NCBI RefSeq assembly: GCF_947242115.1
Contig: NC_074716.1
Coordinates: 5,496,001 to 5,560,000, forward strand
Source: Biomphalaria glabrata
Taxonomy: Eukaryota > Mollusca > Gastropoda > Planorbidae
DNA length: 64,000 nucleotides
Direction: 5' to 3'
How positions within the stretch are numbered: the first letter of the stretch is position 1; each line of letters begins with the position of its first letter. Shown one piece after another: positions 1 to 9,769 of this stretch. The notes under the pieces were generated by a model. It did not search any database, was not told the DNA's origin, and saw only the letters and a list, made by a program, of their open reading frames with translations. Position numbers and translations under genes: made by a program.

Positions 1-175
1 ACCAATTGATGACGTAATTTTATGTGCTTTCTCATTTTTCGAGCTTCATTGACAGCTACTTGACACAGTAAGCTACCTGAATGATTTTATTATTAAGAGA
101 AAAACAATAGCTCAATAAGTTGCATAAAGGAGGTATTGTCTTTTTAAAAAGTATGTTTTATTTTGTTTTCGTGGT

Positions 176-452
176 TCTTAAATCTTTCTCTCCGTAATTA
201 TTTACCACATTCTTATCTTATCTTATATAATACAGACGTTAATTCAAAAAAGAAGATGATTACGTCCTACGCGTCATGCATTCAGCCATGCATATTAACC
301 AATGACTTAAATTCTGCCCAGTCACTGGTTTTCCTGGCTAGCTCAGGCAACTCATTCCATCCTCTAAAAGCTCCTTTATCTTTGTGTCTTTCTGAGTATT
401 CTGATTTTGGTGGAATCAACGTTGGTATCGTCAGTTAGGAGAGAAAGAGATA
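176..452. mobile_element. Small TIR element (MITE) split by a LINE fragment
   Basis: The left end (around 180-214) and right end (around 400-450) are imperfect inverted repeats sharing a TCTTTCTCTCC core. Joined across the middle, they equal the inverted form of the short element at 14546-14629, which has nothing inserted. The middle (216-399) is a LINE 3' end. So a LINE appears to have landed in a copy of this MITE. The flanking ATTCT on both sides of the LINE may be its target-site duplication. Family assignment is inference. Confidence 0.55.
216..399 (-). mobile_element. LINE 3' end fragment
   Basis: The reverse complement matches the 3' end of the LINE at 20665-21905. Both have the coding end for SFFP..IRAWN.LPE followed by a stop, then the 3' UTR motif TGCATGACGCGTAGGACGTA, then a terminal run of short TAAGA-type repeats. 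It is 5'-truncated to about 185 bp, as is usual for LINEs. Confidence 0.75.
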
Positions 453-740
453 AGCCTACTTATATAAAAATGAGTCCATAACACACATTTGTACACTCTG
501 AAATTCTGAATCCACACAAAACGATTTACAGTAAAAATTTACATGAATATCGTGTGAAAGATTCGTAGTTTAATATTCTGTCCCATTCCACAAGACCCTT
601 CTAATTCTTAATGAAAACAATAAAATATTTCTTTATTATATACAAAAAAATATTGCTATATTTCTTTTCAAAGTTCTTTGCTTCAGTACAATCAATTGAG
701 TGTTACGTTATTTCAAAGTTGTAAGAGTTTCTTAAAATAT

Positions 741-783
741 TATATATATATATATATATATATGAGTGTGTGTGTGTGTGTGT
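741..783. repeat. (TA)n(TG)n microsatellite
   Basis: A compound dinucleotide run. The rest of 453-1138 is AT-rich and shows no gene or element that I can support. Confidence 0.9.
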
Positions 784-1138
784 TTGCAGACATAGCTGTG
801 ACCTAAATATTTTGCCACAACCAATGCAGGCAAAATCGTTATCTGCAAATGGCAAATCTAGATTTAAGATTTAAGTCAAACTTTTGCGCGCTCATAAGAC
901 TATGTAATTTTAGAGCATCAAGACAATCCATTTCTTTACCACGGCTAAATGAATCTTATTATCATTTATTTAATTTTGACTTATTTACTTACGACTGTTA
1001 TCACCGGAAGTGGTAATTGTTTAAAGCAAACATTACCTATGAAACGCTTCCATGCGTCTTCAAAAGCATCAGACAACCAGTCCAACTTTAGGCCTTCATG
1101 TGCGATTCAGAAGCCCCACACTTACAAGTATATCTTTC

Positions 1139-1550
1139 AATAATGTAGAAGTTATTTCCCTTTTTCGATGTTAAACAACATAAATCATTACCGGTATCAA
1201 TAATTGATTGACTCATTGTTTTTTTTTTAAATGATTCATGTGTTTTCTTTTTAGATAAAATAAGAAATTTGTTTAAAGTTTGAACTTAATCCGAGAATGA
1301 GTGTGGGAAAAATAACGTGTACAATTAATTAAGGGGACAAGACCCTACATGTTAGGCCATATCTGTGACTACTGAAGGATTTATTTCCCTTGTTGTATCA
1401 AACAAAAATGTATTAGTTACTAGTAATTAATTGATTCATGTCTTTGCCAATGAATAATTGTGAAAAGTTTAAAACTTGATCCGAGAATGGGCGTGGGAGA
1501 AATAGCGTTTTCAAACTTTTTTACCAGACAGACAGACTTGATATAAGCTG
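1139..1550 (-). repeat. Dimeric snail interspersed repeat, minus orientation
   Basis: It carries two inverted copies of a signature block. In sense orientation the block is a GTCTGTCTGTCTGG run, then ACGTTATTTCTCCCAC, then TCTCGGATCAAG-TGAAACTTT, then an AT-rich stretch ending AATTATTTTGTTTGATATC. The same dimer occurs at 4620-5085, 13147-13910 and 16650-17060, with single units at 1766, 8885 and 25508. No coding capacity is visible. Class unknown; a non-autonomous DNA element or Helitron derivative is possible. Confidence 0.6.
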
Positions 1551-1654
1551 ATATGTAAAAAAAAAAAAAGAAGGCTAATCCGAAAAGGAGCTATATTGAC
1601 CTTAATTTGTGTCCCAATGTATTTGGCCTTTGACTTTATGCGGACGAAGTAGAA

Positions 1655-1762
1655 GAGGATTTTCAAACTTGAGGGGCCCTATAGATCACGAAATAAAAAA
1701 TCCTAGTATTCACCAGGGGACCCCGGTTCGTAAGCCTTTACCACTCAGCCACCGCGCCTCAC
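1655..1762 (-). mobile_element. tRNA-SINE 5' fragment
   Basis: The reverse complement gives the head of the abundant snail SINE: GGCGCGGTGGCTGAGTGG, a B-box-like motif with GGTTCG lost in part, then the ATTTCGTGATCTATAGGG region. Only about the first 105 bp remain. Confidence 0.65.
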
Positions 1763-1765
1763 TTT

Positions 1766-1935
1766 TTTTTTTATTTACAAAGCGTATATCAACTCTGATG
1801 TCTGTCTGTCCGGTAAAAAGTTTGTACACGTTATTTTTCCCACAGCGAATCTTGGATTAAGCTGAAAACTTGTACAATTGTTGTTGTTTTTTTTTCAGAC
1901 AACACAAGAATCAATTTAAAAAAAAAAATAACTAT
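1766..1935 (+). repeat. Single unit of the dimeric snail repeat
   Basis: TTTACAAAGCGTATATCAA followed by TCTGTCTGTC and ACGTTATTTTTCCCAC matches the sense start of the repeat at 4620-5085. It abuts the SINE fragment to its left. The stretch 1936-2361 to the right shows no feature I can support. Confidence 0.6.
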
Positions 1936-2489
1936 TGGTATTTGGTATGTTGAACAATGGAAAAAATCGTACTTGACAGATGTGGTGGAATAAGTTGAAT
2001 TAGTTCCCTTTGAGAAATGTTGAGCCCTAGAAGTTTTCTGAAAGACTAAAGAGCATTGTGTGTGTTTGTGTAAAGGGAACTTGCATGTGTATGTGAGATC
2101 ACAGAATTTGAAAGCGTTAAATTGAAAAGCGCTATTATGTCCTCTTGGCGCCATATGTAAAGCTGACAAGTTTAGTAACTCTAGTTGAAGAGTTCTCATC
2201 AACCTAATCGTTCACCTTGGCGTCTCTGGGCTACTTTCGTTAGCTCTTCAGTAAAGGCATGAGACTAGTTGCTGGACATTTCACATTCTACAACTGTTTT
2301 ACTTCTAGTCATTAAACAGTCAACGTAACACCATGCGTCATTCGTGATAGATGTTTTCACTGTGGGGATCATGGGCGTGAACACCCCCCCCCGTGCAGAT
2401 GGGGGTGTTGGAGCTCAGTGACTGATCTTTTGCTTTAATTTTGTTTATTTTAGGTGAAATTTTAATACTAAACCATCACTTGCCCTAGC

Positions 2490-2697
2490 ACAGCCAAGGG
2501 GATTTTGAGTTGGAAAACCCCTACTAGGGGGTTTTGAGTTGGAAACCCCCTACCAGGGGGTTTTGAGTTTGAAACCCCTTCCAAGGGGTTTTGAGTTTGA
2601 AAACCCCTACCAGGGGGGTTGAGTTTAAAACCCCCTATCAGGGGTTTTGAGTTTGAAACCCCCTATAAGGGGGTTTTGCATTTAAATCCCCCTCTTC
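2490..2697 (+). repeat. ~32-bp minisatellite of G- and C-runs
   Basis: About seven units, each with a G-run, TTTTGAGTT, an A-run and CCCC. The G-run of one unit can pair with the C-run of the same unit, so each unit can form a small hairpin. It lies inside the 2370-4148 transposon. Confidence 0.8.
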
Positions 2698-3619
2698 TAT
2701 AAAACAAAAACAAAATGCAAACGACAATCCCAAAATTCCAAGAGCACACCTAAGAAAGATTTTGATTTTAAAATTTACGATAAACCCCTCTTCAAAATAC
2801 AAAAGCAAATTACACACTCAAAATTGTATGAGCGTAGCCAAAGGGGTTTTGAGCTGAAACCCCTCTTCAGCTGGGTTTGAAGCTAAAAATACCTCATCAA
2901 TATTTTAAAAAAAAAAGCAAATTACGCACTCAAAATGCTTGAGGGCCCCTCAAGTTTGAAGATCCTCTTCTTCGTCCGTATAAACCCCTCCAGCGGGTTT
3001 GAAGCTAAAAAAAATCTTTAAAATAAAATTTTAAAAAATCAAATTTTGCAATCAAAATGCTATGGGCGTAGCCAAGCTTATTGGGTGTTTTGAGTTTAAA
3101 TTTCCCTTCAGACGGTTTGATGCTAAAAAATACATATTCAATATAAAAAAAAAAGCAAATTACGCACTAAAATTCTTTGAGCCTAGCCAAGCCAATGGGG
3201 GGTTTTGAGTTTCAACCCCCTCTCCTCCAGTTGGCTTTTTTAAAAGTTTAAAACCCCTCAAGATAGTCTTGAGTTTAAAATCCCCCTACAGAGCGTTTTA
3301 AGGTTGAAAGCCTCTCTTTTCAATATTATTTGTAAAGCAAACTACAGTCCCCAAATTCTATGACCGTAGCTAAATGTGGTTTTGAATTTTAAAAAAAGAA
3401 ACAACTCTAGATATATTTTAGTTTAAAACCCCCCAACAGATGATTTAGACGATAAAACTTCACTTTTCGATATAACATCTAAAGCAAAATAGTCACCTAA
3501 TTTTAAAATCGTAATCAAGAGAAGTTACACGTCTACCAGTGGCTGGGCTCCATTAATAAAGTGCAATGAAATTGAAAAACATTAAATGTGGCTCTACAAA
3601 GATGGCTAAGGACGGATTT

Positions 3620-3912
3620 TAGGAGTTAGTTATAGAGATCGGGTCTAAATCAAGGAAATCCTATGCCGAAATGGGAGTCGACTCCTTCGTAAGGTTGTGA
3701 CAGAGCGTCGCATGAGGTTTGCGGGACATGTTCTCCGACAAAATGAATTACGCATAATAAGAGTTGCGATGACATCCTAGTACAACTTGACGCCACTCAT
3801 TCATGGAGGTCCTCAGAGCAGGTGAGAAGAGGCTGCGGACATTGCCAGTGACAGAGTTTTGTGGAAAAAGCTTGCCAGCAAATGCGCCGAACGGCCCGGG
3901 AGGGTCTAAGTC
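3620..3912 (+). mobile_element. Decayed LINE reverse-transcriptase C-terminal fragment
   Basis: Pieces of translation read RRMRFAGHVLRQNELRI and, in another frame, WKKLASKCAERPGRV before a stop. These are the familiar end of invertebrate LINE polymerases. At least one frame change and several stops separate the two pieces. It is carried within the DNA transposon. Confidence 0.65.
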
Positions 3913-4256
3913 AGTAAGAATAGCACATTAGGTTTTTGAAATAAAACTTTTTAATAGCAAAATAATGCACTGTAGGTACCTCAGAATAGGCATTTAGTTG
4001 GCTTTCAATACCAGAAATAGTGCTTGGCGGCGGGGCTCCGCCCCGAATGGGGGAGCTCTCGGCGCTCCCCCAGACCCCTTCCTGGCAAGGGCGAGGAGTC
4101 TACAATTTTTTCACTAACTCCAGCAAAAAAATCCTGGCTACGCCCATGGTGGGGATGTAATGTGACACACATTTGTCAATAGATGGCGCGCTGTAGATGA
4201 GATCACCTATCTCCATCTATGTGAGAACACAACATATTGCATTGGTTTCGACAGGC

Positions 4257-4263
4257 TATAAAA
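4257..4263 (+). promoter_or_regulatory. TATA box of the small secreted-protein gene
   Basis: TATAAAA lies 74-80 bp before the ATG at 4337. Transcription would start near 4288, leaving a 5' UTR of roughly 50 bp. Position and sequence fit a strong core promoter; it is untested. Confidence 0.65.
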
Positions 4264-4336
4264 GTTTGGTAGACTAACCTCGTCTCTAGTCCACAGTTTT
4301 CCAAATCAGAAGACGGAAGCCAGGCCAGACTGAAAA

Positions 4337-7300
4337 ATGGCAAACAAATTGTTGATAACTTTGGCAGTAGTCCTAGTCTGTCACACTGCTGCTGCTGCTG
4401 ATTTGAACTTTGGTTTTTTCTCTTTGTTTGCTAATGGTAAGTATCTGACATTATTGTTGCTAATTCAGATAAGACATTATTTTATTTGAAATTGATTGCT
4501 CCTGCCTTAGCTTGGCTCTTGTACGATGTTAATAATGATTGCATGTTTGACAAAGACAGCATAGCTTTTACATCACTATACTACTGCAAAACAAGTCACA
4601 AAAGGTGTTGTTGTGGTTTTTCTTTTACAAAGCTTATTTCTACCAATAATGTACAAGTAATTTCCCTAACTCTGTCTCTCTGGTCAAAAGTGTGTACACG
4701 TCATTTCTCTCATATCCATTCTCGGATCAAGCTGAAACTTTGCACAATTATTCATTGACATAAACATGAATTAATAAAAGAAAAGTAACCCTTTAAATAT
4801 TTAATTACTAGTAATTCGTTATTTTGATTAATAGCAACAAGGGAAACTACTAATTCAGTATTCACAGATATGGCTAAGTTAGTCCCCCTTAAATAATTGT
4901 TAACGCTATTTCTCACGCATTCTCCGATCAAGTTGAAACTTTAAACAATTATTTATTGCACCTAACAAAACATGAATCAATAACAAAAATACTCAAGCAG
5001 TCAATTTATTATTGTTAATTAATTATTTTGTTTGATATCGAGTTAGGGAAATAACTTTTACAGCATTGGTAGAAATATTTTTTTAAGGACGTAGTTCTTC
5101 CCCTTTAGATAAGCTTTGTTGTTGTTGTTTTTTTTTTGTTTGTTTTTTTTTAAGATTTCTTCTTTATTTTCGGTGTTAAAGACAATTCATGTGAGCAACC
5201 TTTGTAAGAGCGATTATTTGCTTATCACTAATGAATGATAGATTGGGAAAAAAAAGTGGAGAATTTTTATCCCGCCCAACAATCCCCACCCAGCCCCCAA
5301 CGCAACATTTTTTTCCAAACAAAAAAAAAACCTTCTTAAGCAAATGTATAAATGTACTCAGAGTATATATAATTCTAATGATTGGCCTGTAGACCCAGAC
5401 TTGGAGGACGTCTGTTTATTTATTTCATTCTGAAAGTATTAATACATGCGGGAATACCCCGTTGACGTATGTGTTCCATATATAAAATGTGGTCTAGAGG
5501 CTAAGTACGCTTGGCTTGGCTACCTATGAATGGGGCTCGAGGTTCGACACCCGACTTGAGAAGGGTTGTGTACTTAGCGATTAAAGGCAGCACGGAAAAA
5601 CCTTCTCCCAGATACCCCCTTCCCCCACTGGTCCACAAATGAGATTGGACCATAGCGCCCTGAGCATGCTTTATGCACGAAAGTAGCGCTATATAAAAGC
5701 TATGATTTATAGAATGTCTAGAAGTACAGACCAAATTTAGTTTTTAATTTTTTTTTGGCGTATCCGGTGCAAGGAATAAAAGAAAGTGTCGATATGTTAT
5801 TTTTTTTATATTAATTACTCAGCACGTTTTAGCACTTATCAGTTATAACGTCTGCGCTCTCCCTTTTGTAACTAATTATTAGTTATTTAGTTGATAAATT
5901 TAAATTCTCAATTTAGTTTCTTTTACTTTGTATATTAAATATTGTAAACCCCAAACTTGCCCTAGTCCCTACTTCAAGAGCTCAAGATGTAAGTTCTAGT
6001 GTTATAAGTCACGTGACGTGACACGCCTTCATTAGGTCAATATCAGTAACATTGGGATTATAGCCTTCTGTAAACAATAAAAGAAAAAAATACAGTACCC
6101 ATTTCAGACATTGCGATCTATGGGGACAGATGATGTAAAGGTCATCTCTTTCTGTAGCTCACGGTTAACGAGGGTGTCATGTGGCCAACACAATGACTAA
6201 CCTCTGTTTCTTTTCCCCTATTAACATCAGATACCTCCGAGGCGCCCTTAAGATCCTGAGATAAAAAATCCCAGTCTTTACTAGGATTCAAGCCCGGGAT
6301 TCCCCCGGTTCGAAAGCCAAGAGCTTTTAGCGCCTCCAGTAAACTATACTATCCAATTAAATCCAGGATATTTATTACTGATTTATAAATACAGGGGATT
6401 ATATATGTAACAACAGTTCTATAAAATGTCTAATAAATCTAGTTATTACTTTCTTTTATTTTGGCAAGAAAAATAGCTATTTTTCTTTCTTTCTTTTTTT
6501 TTCAAAACTTTTTTTTTTTTAATTTAGCCAACGGAACGAATGTTTTCCAAGCACTGCAAAATCGAATCCAGACAAAAATCCAAGCACTGAAGGCAGCTGC
6601 AGCCAACAGCACAACGACACAAGCCAACTCTTTCCTCTCCACATTAGCAGCCAACTTACAAGCACTGAGTAAGTGAAGTAAGTGCCTGTAATGTCATTGT
6701 CATAGCTAGCGCATGTACAAGTCAGATCAAAATGGAGTAAAAAAAAAGTAAAGTTCCCCATTCATGTGACAGATGATGTTGTTTGGCCAACGGTTAACGA
6801 GCAAGGTGTCACGGGGCCAGCACAACCACCAACCGTCTTTACTTTCCCCAGCTAAGGTTAGGTACCCCACTAGAATTGGGGCGTCTTAAAATCCCAGTCT
6901 TTTCCAAGATTCGAATCCAGGGCTCCAGGTTCGGAAGCCAAGCGCTTTACCACTCAGCCACCGCACTCAAAATACTTAGTATTAATATGTGTATTAAGTT
7001 CTGCCTCTCAATATGTCGGGAATGTCCTCTGATAGCTGTTGTTGTTTACCAGAATGACGTCCTCTGATAGCTGTTGCTGTTTACCAGAACGACGTCCTCT
7101 GATAGCTGTTGCTGTTTACCGGAATGACGTCCCCTGATAGCTGTTGTTGTTTACCAGAATGACGTCCAAATGAACAGCTGATTTATTAGTTACATACACG
7201 AATAAGAGCTGTGTACCGAATTTTTAAAGCTAATTAACACTTAAGTATTTGTAATGTCAGCTAAAATATTAAGGGTAACTCTGTTTGATGTTTTTCATCA

Positions 7301-9242
7301 ATAGTAAAAAAAAAAAAAAAAAAAAAAGTGCTCCTTTTCAGACTTTGCGATCTACAGGGAAAATGATGTTAACATCTGTGTCTTTGTCCAACGTTTAACG
7401 ATCAGGGTGTCACGTGGCCAGCGCAACGGCCAACCGCCTTTCCTTTCCCCAACGAAGGTCAAGGATGAGTTTCCTTAAAATCCCGAAATTAAAACTCCCA
7501 GTCTTCACCGAGATTCCAACTTGGGACGTTTCGGTTCGAAAGCCAAGCGCTTTACCACTCAGCCAACACATCTCTTTCATCCTGTTATCTGTATCTAAGC
7601 GATTCTTGCCGATAACTAGGAATACAAATTAAGCATATATTAAATGTCTACATGCGTGTTTAAATATACAATATGTAACAATCTTTCCAGATCAAACCAG
7701 TATCAGCCCACAGTTCAATTTGGCGAACACAAGGTTCCTCTTGGCTCAAGCACTGGCCAGATTGAGAGGCAATCCTCTATTACAGAACCTGAGGACTTAC
7801 ATACAAAACGCTCGTAAGTTAACCCATTCCCTCCGTTTTTCTTCCCAATTTTCATCGCCCCTTCCTAAAAACATTACAGTCCCCCTTTCAGACCATTGCG
7901 TAGCCGTATCTGAGTTTGTGTGAACAACATAGTCTCTCTCTCTTTTCGATACTAATTTTTCCAATTTTATTTACCTTTTATTTTGTCTCTCCATCTAGTT
8001 GCAGCAGCTAACGATGGTGCTACAGTTCCGGTGAGTAGATAGATCTCTTTCTTTTCATTACGATTGCACAGGGAGAAAACAAAATCGAACATGTTGACAC
8101 CCATGACAAGGTCTCCCAATGATACATACAAATCTTTAAATTTGCGATCAAGATATTTCACTTTCACTAATAAATAAATACATCGTTTACTGTTGCCGAC
8201 CTGCCTCTCGTTGGGTGCCTGCCTTAGAGTTACAACAGTGCACTTCTCCATTGGAGTAGATCGAGGCACCATGGACCACATTCTCTGGTGGTGGGAACTC
8301 TTTGAGATTGTTGAATAACTCCCAGCTTAAGAAGTGTGGGGCGTATATGCCTGGTTTGATCGTTGGATAGACGACAATAAGGGAGGCGCGGTGGTTGAGC
8401 GCTTAAGCGCTTGGTCCTGGATTCGAATCCTGGTGAAAACTAGGATTTTTAATTTCGTGATCTAAGGGCGCCTTTGAGTCCACCCAGCTTTAATGGGCGC
8501 CTCTGAGTCCAGCCAGCTCTAATGGGTACCTGACATTTGTAGGGGAAAAGTAAAGCCGGTTGGTCGTTGTGCTGACCCACATGACACCCTAGTTAACCGT
8601 GGACCACAGAAACACATGAGCTTTACATCTTATCGTTTCATTATCTGCCCTATAGACCGCAAGGTCTGAAAGGGGAACTTTACTACTTTACACGACAATA
8701 GGACTAACTGGCACAAGTCAATATAAAACAGAACTGAAAAAAAAAAAAAAAAAAGTTCCACACTTAATGGATCACAGCGAATGTCCCTGCTCAAAAAGGT
8801 TAAAGTACTAGATATAGGCAGAGCTAAAACAAAAATACATAATAGCAGGCAAAAATGAATGTTATACCAACGTCGGTCAGCACAGTGTCCGTCTGTCTGT
8901 CTGGGTAGATTCTTTTTACACTTTTTCCTCCCATTTACCATTCTCAGATCAAGTTAAAATTGTGCCCAATTATTCATTGTTGATGACAACATTTAAATCC
9001 CTCAAACAATTAATAAATTAGTTAATCAATTGGTGACAATTAATAACATCTCATTGATATAGAAACATGGGATATAAACCATGCAATATTGAGAGACATG
9101 TCAGCAATTAGATGGTCCTCTCCATTTACTCAATATAAGCTTTGATTTCAAGAAAGGATTTGTTTGTTTTTCTATATAAAATAATACTTTATTACCTAAC
9201 ACTGAAACTTATCTTATACTTTTCTTACAGCTAACTAAATAA
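4337..9242 (+). CDS. Small secreted Ala/Leu/Gln/Asn-rich protein, five exons
   Basis: I do not recognise this protein. Exons: 4337-4436, 6528-6668, 7691-7813, 7999-8030 and 9231-9242. They sum to 408 nt, coding 135 residues. All junctions are GT-AG with strong donors (GTAAGT three times, GTGAGT once); the first three introns are phase 1 and the last is phase 0. Residues 1-21 form a clear signal peptide (MANKLLITLAVVLVCHT then AAAA). The mature chain of about 114 residues has no cysteine and is built of alanine-, leucine-, glutamine- and asparagine-rich stretches that look like amphipathic helices (for example FQALQNRIQTKIQALKA and RFLLAQALARLRGN). NGT and NST are possible N-glycosylation sites. 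It ends LTK. A TATA box and an AATAAA bracket the gene, so it looks whole. Introns 1, 2 and 4 are filled with SINEs and other repeats. Function unknown; a secreted helical peptide or matrix protein is possible. Confidence 0.82.
4620..5085 (+). repeat. Dimeric snail repeat, fullest copy (intron 1)
   Basis: Two tandem units of about 230 bp. The first runs from TTTTACAAAGCTTATT through TCTCGGATCAAGCTGAAA to a T-rich GGGAAACTACTAATTCAG block. The second runs from CTATTTCTCACGC through CCGATCAAGTTGAAACTTT to GATATCGAGTTAGGGAAA. This is the best copy for defining the family. Confidence 0.65.
5488..5704 (+). mobile_element. Second tRNA-derived SINE family
   Basis: It starts TGGTCTAGAGGCTAAGTACG (A-box-like) and has GAGGTTCGACACCC (B box) about 45 bp later. 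It ends AGTAGCGCTATATAAAAGC. Its body is unlike that of the common SINE in this window. I recall this 3' end from widespread molluscan SINEs, but did not check it. It lies in intron 1 of the small secreted-protein gene. Confidence 0.65.
6095..6335 (-). mobile_element. tRNA-SINE, antisense in intron 1
   Basis: The reverse complement shows a degraded tRNA head with GGTTCG near 6320 and AATCC-type B-box remains. The body follows: the GGCGCC block, GGTATCTGATGTTAATAGGG and ACACCCTCGTTAACCGTG. The tail is CATCATCTGTCCCCATAGAT near 6120. It is older and more diverged than the copies at 8380 or 17077. Confidence 0.7.
6734..6966 (-). mobile_element. tRNA-SINE, antisense in intron 2
   Basis: The reverse complement begins at the tRNA head GAGTGCGGTGGCTGAGTGG and contains GGATTCGAATCTTGG as B box. 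It ends at the TGTCACATGAATGGGGAACTT tail, shortened relative to the full copies. TCAAAAT at 6727-6733 and 6967-6973 is a possible 7-bp target-site duplication. Confidence 0.75.
7026..7165 (+). repeat. Four-copy 35-bp minisatellite in intron 2
   Basis: Exactly four 35-bp units starting at 7026, 7061, 7096 and 7131. Each contains CTGATAGCTGTTG and ends AATGACGT or AACGACGT. Differences are limited to a few single bases. The period equals that of the big satellite at 28732-64000 but the sequence is unrelated. Confidence 0.95.
7327..7571 (-). mobile_element. tRNA-SINE, antisense in intron 2
   Basis: The reverse complement shows a tRNA-like head (TGGCTGAGTGGTAAAGCGC), a damaged B box (GGAATC in place of GAATCC), the body and the TGCAAAGTCTGAAAAGGAGC tail. 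An A-run precedes it at about 7304-7326. The body is shortened by a deletion of the GGGTACCTGAC part. Confidence 0.72.
8380..8691 (+). mobile_element. Full-length tRNA-SINE with TSD (intron 4)
   Basis: ACGACAATA at 8371-8379 is repeated at 8692-8700, a 9-bp target-site duplication. The head GGCGCGGTGGTTGAGCGC and GGATTCGAATCC are the A- and B-box regions. One body stretch (GGGCGCC..GAGTCCA.CCAGC.CTAATGGG) is present twice in tandem, making this copy longer than the others. It ends ACCGCAAGGTCTGAAAGGGG. Confidence 0.88.
8885..9060 (+). repeat. Single unit of the dimeric snail repeat (intron 4)
   Basis: GTCCGTCTGTCTGTCTGGGT, CTCCCATTTACCATTCTCAG and ATCAAGTTAAAATTGTGCCC match the first unit of the copy at 4620. 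The second unit is absent. Confidence 0.6.
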
Positions 9243-9319
9243 GTATGCTGCTGGCTGTGAATGTTTCTGGAGCGAATCACCTGAGATGTAATAGTTCAGT
9301 TGTAATAAGTGTTTATTTC

Positions 9320-9325
9320 AATAAA
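9320..9325 (+). terminator. Poly(A) signal of the small secreted-protein gene
   Basis: AATAAA lies 78 bp after the stop codon at 9240-9242, followed by a T-rich stretch near 9350. This would give a 3' UTR of about 100 bp. Confidence 0.7.
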
Positions 9326-9518
9326 AATACACTTGTGAAAATTAAAATCTTTTATGTCACGACTTTTTTTTATAATTAACTAATTAATTAAAATTAATAA
9401 TATGTATAATTAAACTAAAATGTACTGACCTATACCCTTATATATATATTTAAAAGGACATAGCCACCGGGATAGGTGAGGTGAATACTTAGATTGAAAA
9501 ACAAAAAAACAGATCTGA

Positions 9519-9529
9519 GGAAAGAGAGA

Positions 9530-9591
<62 letters not shown>

Positions 9592-9735
9592 TATGAGTAT
9601 GAATAGAGTAAGAGATATAACGTGATATTGCAAGAGAAATTTGACGTGGAAAATAAAATGTGATTAGAATAAGAAAATACAATGGTTGAGAGAAAGAGAG
9701 AAAGAGAGAGAGTGAGAGAGAGAGAGAGGGAGGCA
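9519..9735. repeat. (GA)n microsatellites
   Basis: A nearly pure GA run at about 9519-9586 and a second, interrupted one at 9681-9735. They lie just downstream (in gene orientation) of the minus-strand Ig gene and may fall in its 3' UTR as a CU tract. Ser/Leu-rich reading frames over them are artefacts. Confidence 0.92.
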
Positions 9736-9769
9736 GTGAAAGACAGAGAAGAGTTCATAATATTCAGGT

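Larger units (their letters stand above)
2362..4156. mobile_element. Non-autonomous DNA transposon with 8-bp TSD
   Basis: GTGGGGAT at 2362-2369 is repeated exactly at 4149-4156. Between them the sequence begins CATGGGCGT and ends ACGCCCATG, a 9-bp terminal inverted repeat, giving an element of about 1,779 bp. Eight-bp duplications fit hAT, P or Merlin-type transposases, and I see no transposase. Inside are an array of G/C-run minisatellite units (2490-2697), several dispersed copies of a GGCGTAGCCAAG motif (around 2829, 3062, 3179 and 3359) each followed by GGTTTTGAG, and a decayed LINE piece. The internal tandem structure suggests repeated self-duplication. Superfamily is undecided. Confidence 0.7.

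Noticed and set aside
1831-2202. 123-residue minus-strand reading frame
   Set aside because: It covers part of the dimeric repeat and AT-rich DNA, with no domain, signal peptide or splice support.
8382-8460. tRNA gene (A- and B-box motifs)
   Set aside because: The cloverleaf is not completed and the motif is the head of a SINE body that recurs at several sites in the window.
9410-9758. Ser/Leu-rich reading frames on the minus strand
   Set aside because: They are translations of the (GA)n microsatellites with no splice or start context.
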